Source: Vanilla planifolia (Eukaryota; Streptophyta; Magnoliopsida; Asparagales; Orchidaceae). From it: a stretch of 64,000 nucleotides of DNA. The notes under the pieces are model-generated. The model saw only the letters and a list, made by a program, of their open reading frames with translations. It searched no databases and had not been told where the DNA came from. Location of the stretch: contig CM043868.1 of assembly GCA_023846275.1 (NCBI GenBank), positions 15,037,755 to 15,101,754 of the forward strand, read 5' to 3'. Positions 23,289 through 36,200 of the stretch are shown in pieces. The position numbers and the translations under genes were made by a program. The first letter of the stretch is position 1. Every line of letters begins with the position of its first letter.

Positions 23289-24852
23289 GTAAGATTCGCT
23301 TTTTAATAAATTAACAAAATCATATCCTATTAAAAAGGGTCCCCATTCCACAGTTGTATTCATGGGATTGTTGAAGTTGCTGTCATTTTTTTTTTGTTTT
23401 GTTTAAATTCTTACCTGAATTTGAATATTAAAGTTCACGTTTAAAAAATATTTGTTTTTCAAGTTATGCTATAAACGTGGTTTGATCTCAGTGGTTAATC
23501 TCACGTATTACATGGCTACTCGAGGAAACAGTTCCTATAAATTCTTGTAATGTTGAGCACTATAATGGGTTATGCTACATGTTTTTTTTAGGCTACTTTT
23601 GTTATATGGATTGTAGCTCAGTAGGATGTTCTGTATGAAGAGGTCATTTTGCTTGCCTGCTTCTGTAAAGTTATTGAAACAGAAGCCCAGACCATATTAT
23701 GTACTACTGAAAATTTTAACATTACTCTTTTACCTCTCATAACTTCAAATTTAATGAACAATTTCCCTTTTGAATATTGTTGCCTTGAGACATTGAATAA
23801 TCAACTTCGGTTTTAAGCTGCACTCTTGCATGTTAGTGTTGTCTACTTGTCCAATTCATTCTTGGCCTGCCTTCCACACTTCTTAAGCGCACAATAGAGC
23901 ATGCCCCTTTTCATTTTTTGATTAAATTGATTTAGTAAAACATAAATACTGTTTTTATTCAATAAAAACTTTTTGAGCAAATCTATAATTTGTAAAAGGG
24001 TAAATCTATACACTTAAAAAAAAAATTGTACATTTTTGTTAGTGGGATGAAAAGATAACATCCTAATTATTAGTATAAAATCTTAATAGAAAAATTAAGA
24101 AAATTATAGAAGGGATGTGTACTGGAATGCGCTGTATTGGGGACAGATGAGAATGTGCGAAAGGGGTGCAGGATATAATGTTGTCATAATATTCCCAAGT
24201 CGCCAAGTAACTACAACACTTTGAGGCTGGAAGCTTGGATAATAGCTTAGTGACATTTTGAGTTTTGGGTGGTCTGCATGTACTATTAAAAGTTTTGGTG
24301 TTGCAGAAGTTAAGTAAGCATGTGATGTGTGGTGTTTAAATATTCCTTTTATAACCATTGCTTGATTTTTCTTGTCATGACATCGAGTGATAATTTAATC
24401 TTGATATACTTTTTGAACTGGTTTTCTAATCGACTTACAATATGAATTACCATGTTTGGGCTTCGTGAGATCTATCATGGATGCTTGATAAGTTCTCACC
24501 TTCCCAATGCTGCCTAATTGTTATTGGGTTCCCGTTATGTGGTCGGGTCATTAAACGATGTATTTATTTGCAGTTTTGTGCACCTGATTGTTGCAGGCTT
24601 TATTATTTCTTATTTGGTAGTAAAACATTTACATGTTTCTGACTAAATTTGTTATGACTAAATATGATGCTATTTCCTTTATGCGTCTTCAATACTTCAT
24701 CAGGGAACATTATGCTTCACCCTTTACAGTTAGTTCCTTAGTCAATGGAGAGCTTTACTTGTGTTTGTTTATAGTTGCAGAAGTAAAATCTACAGTTCTT
24801 CAGGTCGCAATGATGAATGCTTAGAAGGGTAGATAAAAATTTCACGTTGCAG
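23289..24852 (+). other. MRPL12: Proposed 5'UTR intron of the L12 gene
   Basis: T-rich sequence between GTAAGA and the acceptor TTGCAG. Other possible acceptors lie at 24775-24780 and 24862-24863. No coding exon was found inside. Confidence 0.4.
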
Positions 24853-24878
24853 TCATCTTTCAGAAATTTTTTTAGCCA

Positions 24879-25454
24879 ATGAGGATGGCAACGATTACGA
24901 GAGGTGTTCTTGCTTTCAAAACCTTCTGCAAAAGGCCCATGTCTCAAACCCGCATCTTCTCGTCAGATATTAGAAACGGAGATCCAAAGCTAAAACCAAA
25001 GAGGTACAAGTATCCAGAAGCTTATGACCCATATGGACCAAGGCCACCTCCATCAGATAAAGTCCTGCAGCTTGCAGAACGCATCACTTTCCTTACTCCA
25101 GAAGAGCTGCTACAGTTGGGCCCGGCTCTCCAGCACCGGCTGAAACATCCAAGGCTGGAGAACATTTCATCCAAAGGCTTTGACATGGGTCAACAAGCTG
25201 GTGCACCAACTGCTGCCGTTGAAGAGGCAAAAGTAGAGAAAACGGCATTTGATGTCAAGCTGGTGCAGTTTGATGCAGTTGCCAAAATTAAGGTGATAAA
25301 GGAGGTGAGGGCTTTCACGAACCTTGGGTTGAAGGAAGCCAAGGATTTGGTGGAGAAGGTTCCTACAGTTCTCAAGCAGGGGGTTACGAAGGAAGAGGCT
25401 TCGGCAATCGTTGAGAAGATTAAAGCTGCAGGTGGAGTGGCTGTGATGGAGTAA
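24879..25454 (+). CDS. MRPL12: Mitochondrial large-subunit ribosomal protein L7/L12 (bL12m)
   Basis: 191-residue nuclear-encoded stalk protein of the mitochondrial ribosome, which recruits and stimulates translation GTPases. Residues 1-35 are rich in Arg, Ser and Thr and poor in acidic residues, as expected for a mitochondrial presequence. Residues 40-57 hold the plant signature [18 protein letters not shown]. Residues 60-92 form the dimerisation segment ([20 protein letters not shown]). A hinge (about 95-118) with Ala, Pro and Gly follows. The C-terminal L12 fold (119-191) shows [18 protein letters not shown] and [14 protein letters not shown]. An in-frame TAG two codons before the ATG fixes the start; Met3 is an alternative. 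The coding part is one exon, complete, with length usual for plant bL12m. The paralogous plastid L12 differs in presequence and hinge, so a mitochondrial role is preferred. Confidence 0.96.
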   Translation: MRMATITRGVLAFKTFCKRPMSQTRIFSSDIRNGDPKLKPKRYKYPEAYDPYGPRPPPSDKVLQLAERITFLTPEELLQLGPALQHRLKHPRLENISSKGFDMGQQAGAPTAAVEEAKVEKTAFDVKLVQFDAVAKIKVIKEVRAFTNLGLKEAKDLVEKVPTVLKQGVTKEEASAIVEKIKAAGGVAVME

Positions 25455-25690
25455 TGAATTCTTGCTTTCTCCAATTTCTTCCATCTTTGGGTGCTGTTTG
25501 TTTGGAGCTGAAAATTGTTCTTTTACTTTTCTTGGTGGAGAAGGATCATCCTTGTTGTTAGATGTTTGATTTCCCGTCGGTGCTCCATGAAAGCAGCATG
25601 GCTCTTACGACATTCGTCGTTCTTCTCCAGTACTTCATGTTAGTATGACACTTCAATTTTATTGTTTATTAAGCATAAAATATAGACATC
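25455..25690 (+). other. MRPL12: Likely 3'UTR of the L12 gene
   Basis: Less AT-rich than its surroundings, then TTTTATTGTTTATTAAGCATAAAA (as two adjacent AT-rich signals) near 25655-25680 could serve as plant polyadenylation signals. The end point is inferred. Confidence 0.4.
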
Positions 25691-26960
25691 GAGATTTTTA
25701 TTACGTTTAGGAAAAAATAATTTATTTTTCTTCCAAACTGCTCATTCGACCATACGAAGTTGTAGATGGATGACTGTTGTGCTTGAGCATGATGTTGGAA
25801 AAATCCTGCTACTATTAAGTGCTTTTGACAATGTATTTTCTTGTGTTTAATAGTTACACATTGTTCATGTTGTACAGCGAGTTTACGTTTAAAAACTGCA
25901 TATTTATATTGAGTTATAGCACTATAGATGATAGCAATTGCTACTATTTAGATTGCTAATTGATGTATGCTGTCATCGATAATGTTGTAAGGGTCCAACT
26001 CTTAATTGTCAGAAATCAAATTGTTCACCATAAAGATTTATGGATGACTATGTAGGTCAGAAGGGGCCGATGAGGTACCGGACATGTTAAGTAGTTGGTT
26101 CGTGAATTATTCATAACACATAAGATTGTTGATACATTGATAGCTAGCATACATTAAATGATAAGAACTCTCATGAATGGGTTTCTTGGTTAGCCTCTTG
26201 TGATTCAATAAGCTTAATTGAACGCCTTATTTGTAAATAAAGTAAAAATGGAATTGGTGAGGTGAGTTGACGTAGCTCCTCCTTTAGGATAGGTCTTGTC
26301 TTGGGTAAGTGAATGGAATTGAAGTGTCTGAAAAAAGGGCTGAAATAGGTTTAATTTTAGATAAGTAGGATTGCTTGGTAGGGTGGTGTTGGTTACCTCT
26401 CACTCATCCTTTATACCAAACAAGGGCTAAGAGATCTTAAGGAGTTGGAACGAAGAGATGGGAGATATTAAGGATGGGTGGTTCACCCATTCTTGAAGTA
26501 GGTGGTTAAACTTCCATGAATTTAGGAAAATCATAAATGAATATCCTTGGCTCAGAAATAGTCGACTTTCTGGTGCAGGTTGAGGGTTTAGGAAAAACAA
26601 GGATATAAAACATAGGTGGTGTCTGATTTCTTCCTTTACTTTCTCTATTTTGATTTTTTCTCAAAAAAAAAAATGGAATGATTAAATAAGTATATTTAAT
26701 CTAAATATCAAAGTATAACTCATAGTGAGCACATTTTTTTTTATCCAAGGAACGAAAAATTGAGTTCACTTTCAAAACAGCACACCAACGAAGTTTACCA
26801 ATGTGGGTTGAACAACTATTGGTGGGGGAGTTTATTGGACAACAAAACCAAATAAAATTTTTTGAGATAAGAAAACAAAGGCAACTTCTTGATGAGAGAA
26901 GAAATCGCTCGCTGATCTGAAGAGCATTGTGCTAAATTATACAATGCAGCAAATTTAAAG
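25691..26960. other. Convergent intergenic region
   Basis: Lies between the 3' ends of L12 and the aldehyde synthase gene. It contains a 7-bp-arm hairpin (ATGGGTG, loop GTT, CACCCAT; 26474-26490) inside a moderately GC-richer 300-bp patch that might be a decayed MITE. No gene is recognised. Confidence 0.4.
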
Positions 26961-27163
26961 ACCTTTTGAAAAGCAGTGAACAGCCCTTTCTTTATCTAAC
27001 ACAATAACATTTATAGCCAAGAGAGGCTGAAGCTATAGAAAAGGTTTCCTATAAACTAACAGTTTAGACCATATTAAATTGTAGGAAGGGAACTGGAATA
27101 AGTATGGCATCCATGCGATTGGATAATGCTTATGAAAGCAAGAATGATTCAAAATAGGTACCT

Positions 27164-27286
27164 TCAGACATCGGCCAAGAGGTTACTGGCCTGATTCTGC
27201 AAAACTTTCCAAGCTTCCCTGACATGTTTTCCTTCTGTTAATGGAGCTCCAACAGCAAATCTCAGAACAAATTTTCCAGAGAGGAC
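27164..27286 (-). CDS. AAS: AAS exon 13 and stop
   Basis: Residues 448-487 ([20 protein letters not shown] to NLLADV) and TGA at 27164-27166. The family C-terminus is complete. The 3'UTR probably runs to about 26980. Confidence 0.94.
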   Translation of the reverse strand, partial: VLSGKFVLRFAVGAPLTEGKHVREAWKVLQNQASNLLADV

Positions 27287-30200
27287 CTAAGAAAGAAAGA
27301 TTCGTTCCCATCATCACATTAAAATAACATAATGTTTCTAACACTACAAATCTAATACTCCAGAATGCTGAAACAAGATTTCGTACTGTGTGGGACAGGA
27401 AAATTTTTCCACTTGAGTTGACAGCATCCAATAAACTGTAGTTCAGCTTGTAGCCATTGTCCTCGTGCGATAATGGTGGAATGAGACGAAAACAGACAAG
27501 AGAGAATGTGCGAGGGGCCATAACCTGTTCAAATAAAGACGGCTTTATGCATGTGTTGAAGTAGAGTTCCATAGTAGTTATAAATATAGAACTTGCATTA
27601 TGGGGTTGTTGCTATGAAACAACACTAATAATCTTTGGGAGATGTTTGTCACATGAACCTAATTAGTAGTTCAAAATTATAGTCACCATTTTATTATATG
27701 CACGAAGATTACAACCTCCTCTTGGGAGAAGAAATTATATGATAAAATTAAGTAGTTGTGTTAGTGCCAAATGACCTCTTATGGTAGAGCAATCTCTTAT
27801 TTTATCATTACGATGTCCAAGCAAGTGACGCCCACTTTCCTTGTACTAATCAACATGTTTGGCAGTAATATAATTGTGGAAAGGAACTAGAAAGTACAAC
27901 TTTACATGGTTTGGGCAAGAACATATGCATAAAGAATGTGTGGCAGAAAGGGATGTGTTGCATGACTATAGAAGTAATGTTTGATAATTCTCTAACCTTA
28001 CATAATTTCTATGTCAACATTTTTTTTTGCTCTTAATGAGATCTTTTTTCTATCAACAATCCATAACCATCATGCCTTATTATCAAGAATGCATTTGGAT
28101 TCTTATTGCAACGATGCTAACAAAGATCAATTTTATATTATCTTAGATAATATTGACTAGTTCGTCGGGGTTTTCAATTTTCTTAGCGTAAAGTAGTGCC
28201 CATTTCTTTGTATTTTCATTCTATTAGTTTTACCCTAGAATCTATCCAAATTTCATATATTTTGATGATCATTGTTGCTTTTTTTTTTCCTTATCTTCTA
28301 ACTTACAACACTGCATTGCTCTAAAACGAGAGATCTCCATCCCCCTTCAGTTGTGCCATACCACATTGCTAAATAAAAGGACCTTCCTTTGGATACGACA
28401 TCATACAACAGGACAACGTTGTTGTATTGTACCCGTATGACCGTATCTTGTAGAGCAGTCCCATGTGGATATGGATCACATTAGGCTTTACCATTATGAT
28501 GTGCTAGGCTACTCATGTTTTTGTTTGTCATTAAGTAAACCATGCATGAAAAACATGTTGAACCTAGAGGCTTACGATTGTGCTGCATGGCCAAAGAACT
28601 TGTGATTAATTAAGGGGCGAGGGTGATTTTTGTCCTAAAGCTTGAGAAGCTATCCATAAAAAGCTAAGAAGACCGTTCAAGAGGGGATTTAATCTTCTTG
28701 ACTCCTAAATGCAATTACACTTGCTTTCTATCCCCGTACACAAGTTCATTACCAGTGCATTTGTTTTTGAGGTTCTGTTTGTCATGTTTTTAACCATTTA
28801 GCTGGTTTTCCAATTAAAAATCTGTCGCTATTTCCTCATCTTTGTTTTGGACCCACTGTTCTCATCCATTTTCTACACCAAAAAATACGTGATGAACATC
28901 CACTAGTAACATATTATAAACTTCTTTTACCTCAAACCTGGAATCAGAATGAACAAGTTGTTCAAATTGTTCGGCAAGGCATATGTGATTTCTGATGTAA
29001 TTCTGTAAACCTTCCTGGCCATACATTCTCAGAACCATCCATAGCTTCAATGATCTGCAATTTATATCCATTTACAGATTTGTTGAGATAACTGCGTTAG
29101 ATATTTAGGAAGGTAACTATCAACTAAGATGAGAAGCTTTTGAAAAAAAGCAGATTTTTAGAGTAGAATTACTAATTACTTGAACATGGAACACAAAATA
29201 TTCCTCATGTATGGACATCAAACAGATTCAAGGAAAACCATTTCACAGTTCGCTTCAGCAAGCAGTCAGTTAAGTTCGTCCAGCTTTGAGTATTAGAAAT
29301 ACAGTGAAACTGAACCCTACGAAGATTCCCTCATCTAAGAGTAAAGAAAACAGAAGAGAGGACATAACTGTGGCCAGTCTATTTCTAAAACAACAAATAA
29401 CTTTAACATAGCTAGATGCAGGTTACAACAGTTACATAAATCAGCAGACAAATAAAATACACTAACATTAAATTACAGCTTAAGGAGTAAGCACTCCTTT
29501 ATTCTCATGACTTATCAGCAATCTAACCTCTATCATCTTGAATTATAATACTAAGAATAACAGTTTTAATTTCTTAGTTGAAACCCAGAATTTTTGTCGG
29601 CAACATTTCTGGTATTTCATTCTTGCAACCTAAAGCAGCACAAACCAGTTATAACTCAACAATATCTGCCCATTGACACATTTTCAAGTACACTTAAAAC
29701 TAAATAAAAACCTTTATGGGAAAATATCAAACTCAAAACAAACAAGAAACATGATCTACTCTTTCAAGGTTACATATATTTCTACAGATGATTCAGCTTC
29801 TACCAGTGTGAAACACAAGAAAGTTAATAGATACTCAACCTCATTCCAACCATAGAACAATCTGCAAGGAAATTCATGCATTGTTTCCAACAACTTTTCC
29901 TACGTAAAGTTAATTTCTTTTTCATGCATCGTTCAGGACAATTAAGGTTTGCACCTGAAACGTCGTCCAAGAGGGATTTGCCAATCTTTGAAATCAACTA
30001 CTGCATTCTCTTGAGATGCCTGAAAGAAGAAAGTATTCATCAGGCAATCAACTGTAGAACTATGAAATGGACCTCAGGAATCAGATTGTTGAAAAATCAA
30101 CTGTTCAAGGCATATACCAATGTTCATTGCTTAAGGTTCGGAATAACTTGCCTTATTTTTTAGAAACTCTGGGCATGTTGATAAGGACTGAATAAGAGCA

Positions 30201-33200
30201 CTTCTGTCCTATAGGCACTAAAGGAGAGGACATGAGCAGCATGAAATTTAATATACATTACAATTCAAATAATTAAAAGCCCTTAAAATTTGCAACAATG
30301 TTCCTTATTCTACAAGTTAACATGCTTGTCTCATACTTAAGGTTGGTTAGACTGACCCTATATTTCTTATTATAATATATTAATAAGAACATAACAAATA
30401 AGGGAATTAAATGGTTTTATTACAGTTTCAGATTTTAACATAAGATAAATAAGCTCATTCGAATTTCTTTGAGGCAAATACCTTCACCCAAAGCAAGGAG
30501 CAATCAAAATTTGTAAGCAACCATTTATGTGCATTCATGCCAAATGAATCTGCTCCTTCAACACCATCAATATAGTGACGGTACTCGGGGCAAATACAAG
30601 CACTCCCACCATATGCAGCATCAACATGGAACCATAAGTGATTTTCCTATAGTAGAATAACAAAAGAATAAAAAAAAATTGGCTGTGAGGTTCAGAATCA
30701 AGAATTATGGAGCAGAAATATAACAACCCAAAAAGAGTAGAAGGCACTTATCTGTATAAAGAACAGGATGATTCAGTGTTCGAAGTTAATTAAGCACCAT
30801 CATATACCAGTAATAGATTTATGGTAGAGATTGTTCGAGAGTACAATAAATAGTCTTTTGAAGAAGAAAGACAAAGCCGATATGCCAGAAATATACTGAG
30901 AGAGAGAAGAATGTAACGGTGATGTTTTGCATGACATTGATACTGCAATATTCTTCTGAATTAACTAATTCACTAAGCATTAGATAATGATACAAACTCA
31001 TTTCTTCAACCATAGAAGCTTTCACAGCCATTGGATTTTAATTGTAGAGGTTATTCATATTTGTTGAACATTTTTTGCCTGTGCTCAGTTCGAGTCATAC
31101 AAATTAGCAAATTGAATGACGAAATTGATAATATGAACTGACAAACTTTGCACTCAAGACACTCCTAATTAAGCAAGGAAAAAAGAAGAAAACATGTCAT
31201 TGTGGCCCAATGGTTGAACAAGTACAAATTATCTTGAACTACGCAATCTATGATATACATGAGTTATGTGGTAAACTATACTATTCTTAGCATAAACGAT
31301 AGATAAATCTCTCTTGCTTAATCTTATGTGCAAACAGGTCTCTCATATATCTAAAGTAACCAAATAAGTTCCTATAGCTTGATTAATCTAGGAATTGGGC
31401 CTTTATTTTATTTCCTCCCTAAATTAACCTTCTCCATAATGACTTGTACAATTATATAAACAAATAAGATCTACATGACTATATTTGAAAGATAGTTTTG
31501 AAACTAAAAAATGATTAGAATCTTAATTATTGCATTAACAAAACTATAGGAGCTTATTTAAGTATTTTGAAAACTTAATATATCTATCTATATGTAAAAC
31601 CAAATTAGAAGGAATTATCTATTATTTACCCATATTTTTATTTTTTTATTTTATTTTTTTTACATCATCAAATTTGTTGCAAGAATAATAAAATTTTTAC
31701 AATCAATGCACTAGTATGAGGCATGTAGTGTCCAAGGCATATAAGCTAAGATGATCTTTGATAGACAAATTATGAAGATGACAATGACAATAAGTATATA
31801 ATAGTATTCCAACTGTCATTACAAAATTTTCTTGTCCCAATTAAGAAACTTTAGAACAAAGAAGTGAGATAAACATACTAAAACATACATCTATACCATA
31901 TGAATGAATCAATAACTGTGTTTCTTATAGGATATGAGCTTACAGTATCTCAAACAACAAATTCATAAGTGTACTGCAACTATTGGCTAACAAAGAAAAT
32001 GCGATCACATTAACACTCAATTTTACTCCTTTTTTCTTGGGCAAAACACTGCAACTCAACCACTAAAGTGTCAAATGACTTGCCTTAGCTATCTTTCCTA
32101 GATCACGCAAGGGATCAACAGCTGCTGAAGAAGTTGTCCCAACCTGTAAGTAACAATAAAAATATATACTTTACATAAGAATATAAATGCAAAATTAATT
32201 ATTGTCAGACCTTTGAAATGCTAATATAGGAAATTGAAAAGATTATTAACTCTATAAAAAAGAAAAATCTCACAGTGGCACAAAGGAAGAAAGGTATGAA
32301 GTGAGATGACAAGTCATTAGAAATTGCTTCAGAGAGTGCTTCAGGATCAAGAGAATAATTGGAGCTTTGATCAGCCTTTAAAAGCCTGAAGTTCTCTGGA
32401 TAAATTCCTGCGATCTTCCATTTAGATAAGTTTAAGAACCCTAATTCAAATAATATATGAAAAGGCTCTGAAGTTGTGCAGAAGCAATTTACATTCAAAA
32501 GCATTATATCTTTCACGCAGGTCATTTGATAATCGTTTTATTTTCAAGTAAAATAATGCTATAGCTGGAACTCTAGCATGCAACCAACTAAGATGAAGCT
32601 AATAATAGGCGCAAGATCCATCTTTATTAATTAAAGACTATGAGGACATGCTACAGGATATGAATTGAACATTCATGTACAAGTAGAGAGCTCCTTGTAA
32701 AACTACATACTCATTATTATCCAAACAAAATACAATGCATACATAAAATCATGCTTATATAGGAAAGTGTGGGGAAAACCCTTCTTCAATTTCTTTACTA
32801 AGAATTTGTACAGTATATATCAATGAAGCAACCTAAATATCATTTTAATCCTAAGAAGAAATTAAGGATGAAGATCCTTATAATGGTAACGATAACTCCA
32901 GATATTAAAATTAAAAAACAACCAGAAAAAGAGGAAATAGGAATTAGGAAATAACCAAGCATATAATATGGCAAACAGAATCTAATTTAAACCAAAAGAA
33001 TTTGCAATATTTGATTGTGAAAATAAGCTAAAAAAATAGTTAAATCTTTTTATGATCTAAAACAAATTCCAAAGCAATAGCACCTTAAATTTGTGCTATT
33101 ATGGTTTCTAATAGATCTCTTTGAATGATGTGTTAATTAAAAATTTGACCATGAATTTGACTTTGATCATCTTAGTGTTATTGTAAGCTTGCAATATAAA

Positions 33201-36200
33201 TGACTATCCATCTTGGTGCAGATGAGCATTTAATAAGTGAAGTTAAATCATTTTTAACATCTAATTTTAACATGGAAAGAAACATTATTCTAAGAATCAA
33301 ATTATCAAAACCTTCCTTGGCATAAAGTCACAAAAATATTACTTTGAAAAGTTTTTGCATGAGTTTGGATTATTATTAATAAACCTATTAGTGCAGAATA
33401 TAATATAAATTTGTTGTTAAAAGATAATTTATGTATAATTTTTGTTGAACCTTTGCTTTTTGTATTATTTGTTTAATGATAAAAAAAATCATTATGTTAT
33501 TTATGCTTTCTTTGAGTGATTTTATATCATATATCTTTGGATCAATCAAGTTAATCTAATTAAGAGCTTGGTTAATTGATTCTTAGAAAAATTCACATAA
33601 GAAGATAAGTTAAAATATTTTGGTGGCTTTGTTATGCTCATCTCAACTTACAAATATTGGAGCATTGGTCCTAACTTTTTGTGATATTTCTACTGATCTG
33701 GAAGAGTATCTTCAATTACTTTGGTTAAAATTTATTAAACCTATCACTTGTTATTTATATGAGAAATAAGATTGCATTTAATCGTCTCATAAATTGTTCA
33801 TATGTTTACTTACTTTTGTATGAGTTAAATAGTGCACAATTGGTTGAATAACTCTAAAAACATAAAGCTTAAAGAGTAAAAATAATCTTAGGTTTAATGA
33901 TGAACTTAATGAGCAGTGAAATTGTATTGACACAAGCATAGTTCTCAGTCTACTTATATATCGTACAAAACAATGTCTCCATCGTATCTATACAACTACT
34001 TTTTCCTATCATGTGTCTCAAATCATATAATTAAAATTTGTATGTCATACAGTTACAATATTCTTATGTACTGGTATGACACCTTGTTTATTCTAAGTTA
34101 GTTTGATCGTTGCAATAGTAGTCCCTATATCAACTAAGTATGATTCCCATGCTTGTTCTATTAGGATTTGTATTTTAGGCATTGTATAGGTATAATGGCT
34201 TCATCATAGAAATATGATAAGTATATTAATTAAATTTGAGAAGAATTTTATTGTATAAGGGATCGGCCCTGTATAAAAATCTTGTGTTCGGGTGAGTAAA
34301 GACTTCACCTGTATTGTATACATCCGAACAATGTGTCATACTTGTATATACTTTCTTATGATCTTCAACTCAAACTAATAGCTCAATCAAGATAAATCGT
34401 ACAATTATGATTTACTAAACATACCGTTATGATAAGTTATATAACAAAGTCATTGAAACTTCAAACATATAATGTCATAATTGTACATGCACAAAGTACT
34501 TTAATTAACTTAGTTGTCATTACATAAATTTTTTCATCCTATTACAATATGTATCGAATAAGAAATTCCCGAGAGCATTGTAAAAACTATCGTATATATA
34601 TGATTTAGTTATTGAATGGGCATGATCTATTCATTTAGTAGAAAACATAATAATACAATTATATCAAACTTATACAAACTTTTCGGTTATCTTGTATGAT
34701 GTTTCAACAACCTGTAATAATGTGTACTGAGTGTTTGTTGTAAAGTACGATATGAGATGTATTTAAGTAAATCGATAGGTCAGCAGGCGAATTGTTGGGG
34801 GCAATCGGTTCTTATCTATCACCTTGGTAAGATTCAATAGTCGTATTTATATGATATGTAGTCGAAACATATAACTATTATTTTATTTGCTTCGAGAATA
34901 TAATTTTAGCTATTAGAACTTCTTTATTTGGATATAACTTGTTGAATAGTATAAGTAAAAAGGAAAATGAGTAAGAAGATGATGGTCTACTTTGCAAATC
35001 ATTTGAAAGTAAAAAAAAAGTCGGTCTGTTCTCAACATTGAAGTCTTCTTTTCCCTATTATTGTATTTAGCAATTTCCTTATTTAATTCTTTCAAATATT
35101 AGTTGCTCATATTGATTAGTAATATCCTTTCATAGCATTTAGATCTTGTGTCATATAATTTATTCAAGTGAATAGTATAGTTTCTTGTAAGCTTGATTTG
35201 TTTAATTACTGTAATAAATAATATAGTTGTTTTTGTTTTACCCTTGTCAAGTATGATGAAAGGGAGTTGTTGATTAGTGGAAACTTAGTCAAGTTGACTA
35301 AGGTTGGATGTAGGCATGAGTTTGGCCAAAACATCTAAAAATCTCATGTGATTGCTTTTCAATTATTTTGCTTGTTGATCTTGTTATTTCACAATAAATA
35401 TTGAAGTCTCAAAGTTTTTGAAAAGCTAAATAACTCTTTCTGAAACTTGATTTAAGAGCAAATAAGATAAAAAGATATTATAGTTGCAAAATACTTTGTT
35501 TTATCAACTTGACTTGGTATTAAAGGTTTTATAATTCAATCCCTTCTTATGAACATTACTCTCCTATATTATCTAGAAGTAATATCAAAGTGAGTTGTAA
35601 TAAGAAAAACAATTCTTGAGAGAAGATCTTAATCTATTTCCTCTCATGGGGTGAATTATTTACAATGGAGTGCCATCCTTTGTTTGAAAGACAACACTTT
35701 TCCATGTGGAAAAATGCATGTAGAACTTTTACTCAAAATGTAGATAATGACTTGTGGTGTTTGTTTTAATATCCATTTATCATTTCTAATAATTTAAAGG
35801 AAGAATCTAAAAGGACAAGATAGTTGAATGCCAAAGGAATGAACTATTTGTATTGTGACACATATCAAGACATTGGTAGGAGGATTTGTCATTCTCATAT
35901 ATGTTTTGAGACTATGCAGGAGTTGGATAAGTTGTACAATGAAAGGAAATTCCAAGTCTCCAAAAAAAAAACAAGAAAGAAAAGAAGAAACAAAAGAAGA
36001 AGCATAAAAAGAAAACAAATGGTGACTTCAAGTATTTATGATGCAAGTCATTCAGACAAGGGTGTGCAATTTTCTTCTTGTTTTGAGGATTCCTTCTCTG
36101 AATCTTGTGATGAACTATTTGATTTGTTTAAAAGAACTAGTTCAAGAGCACAAAAAATTAATCAAAATATATGTTGCACTCAAGAAAACTTATACAAAGC

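Noticed and set aside
25167..25484. Minus-strand open frames over the L12 coding exon
   Set aside because: Antisense shadows of the L12 CDS with no domain signature.
26474..26490. Hairpin ATGGGTG-GTT-CACCCAT as a terminator
   Set aside because: Plant Pol II genes do not use such terminators; it lies well past both gene ends and is probably part of a repeat.
27183..27572. 129-codon minus-strand open frame read as one exon
   Set aside because: It reads through intron 12; frame and family alignment require splicing at 27387 and 27286.
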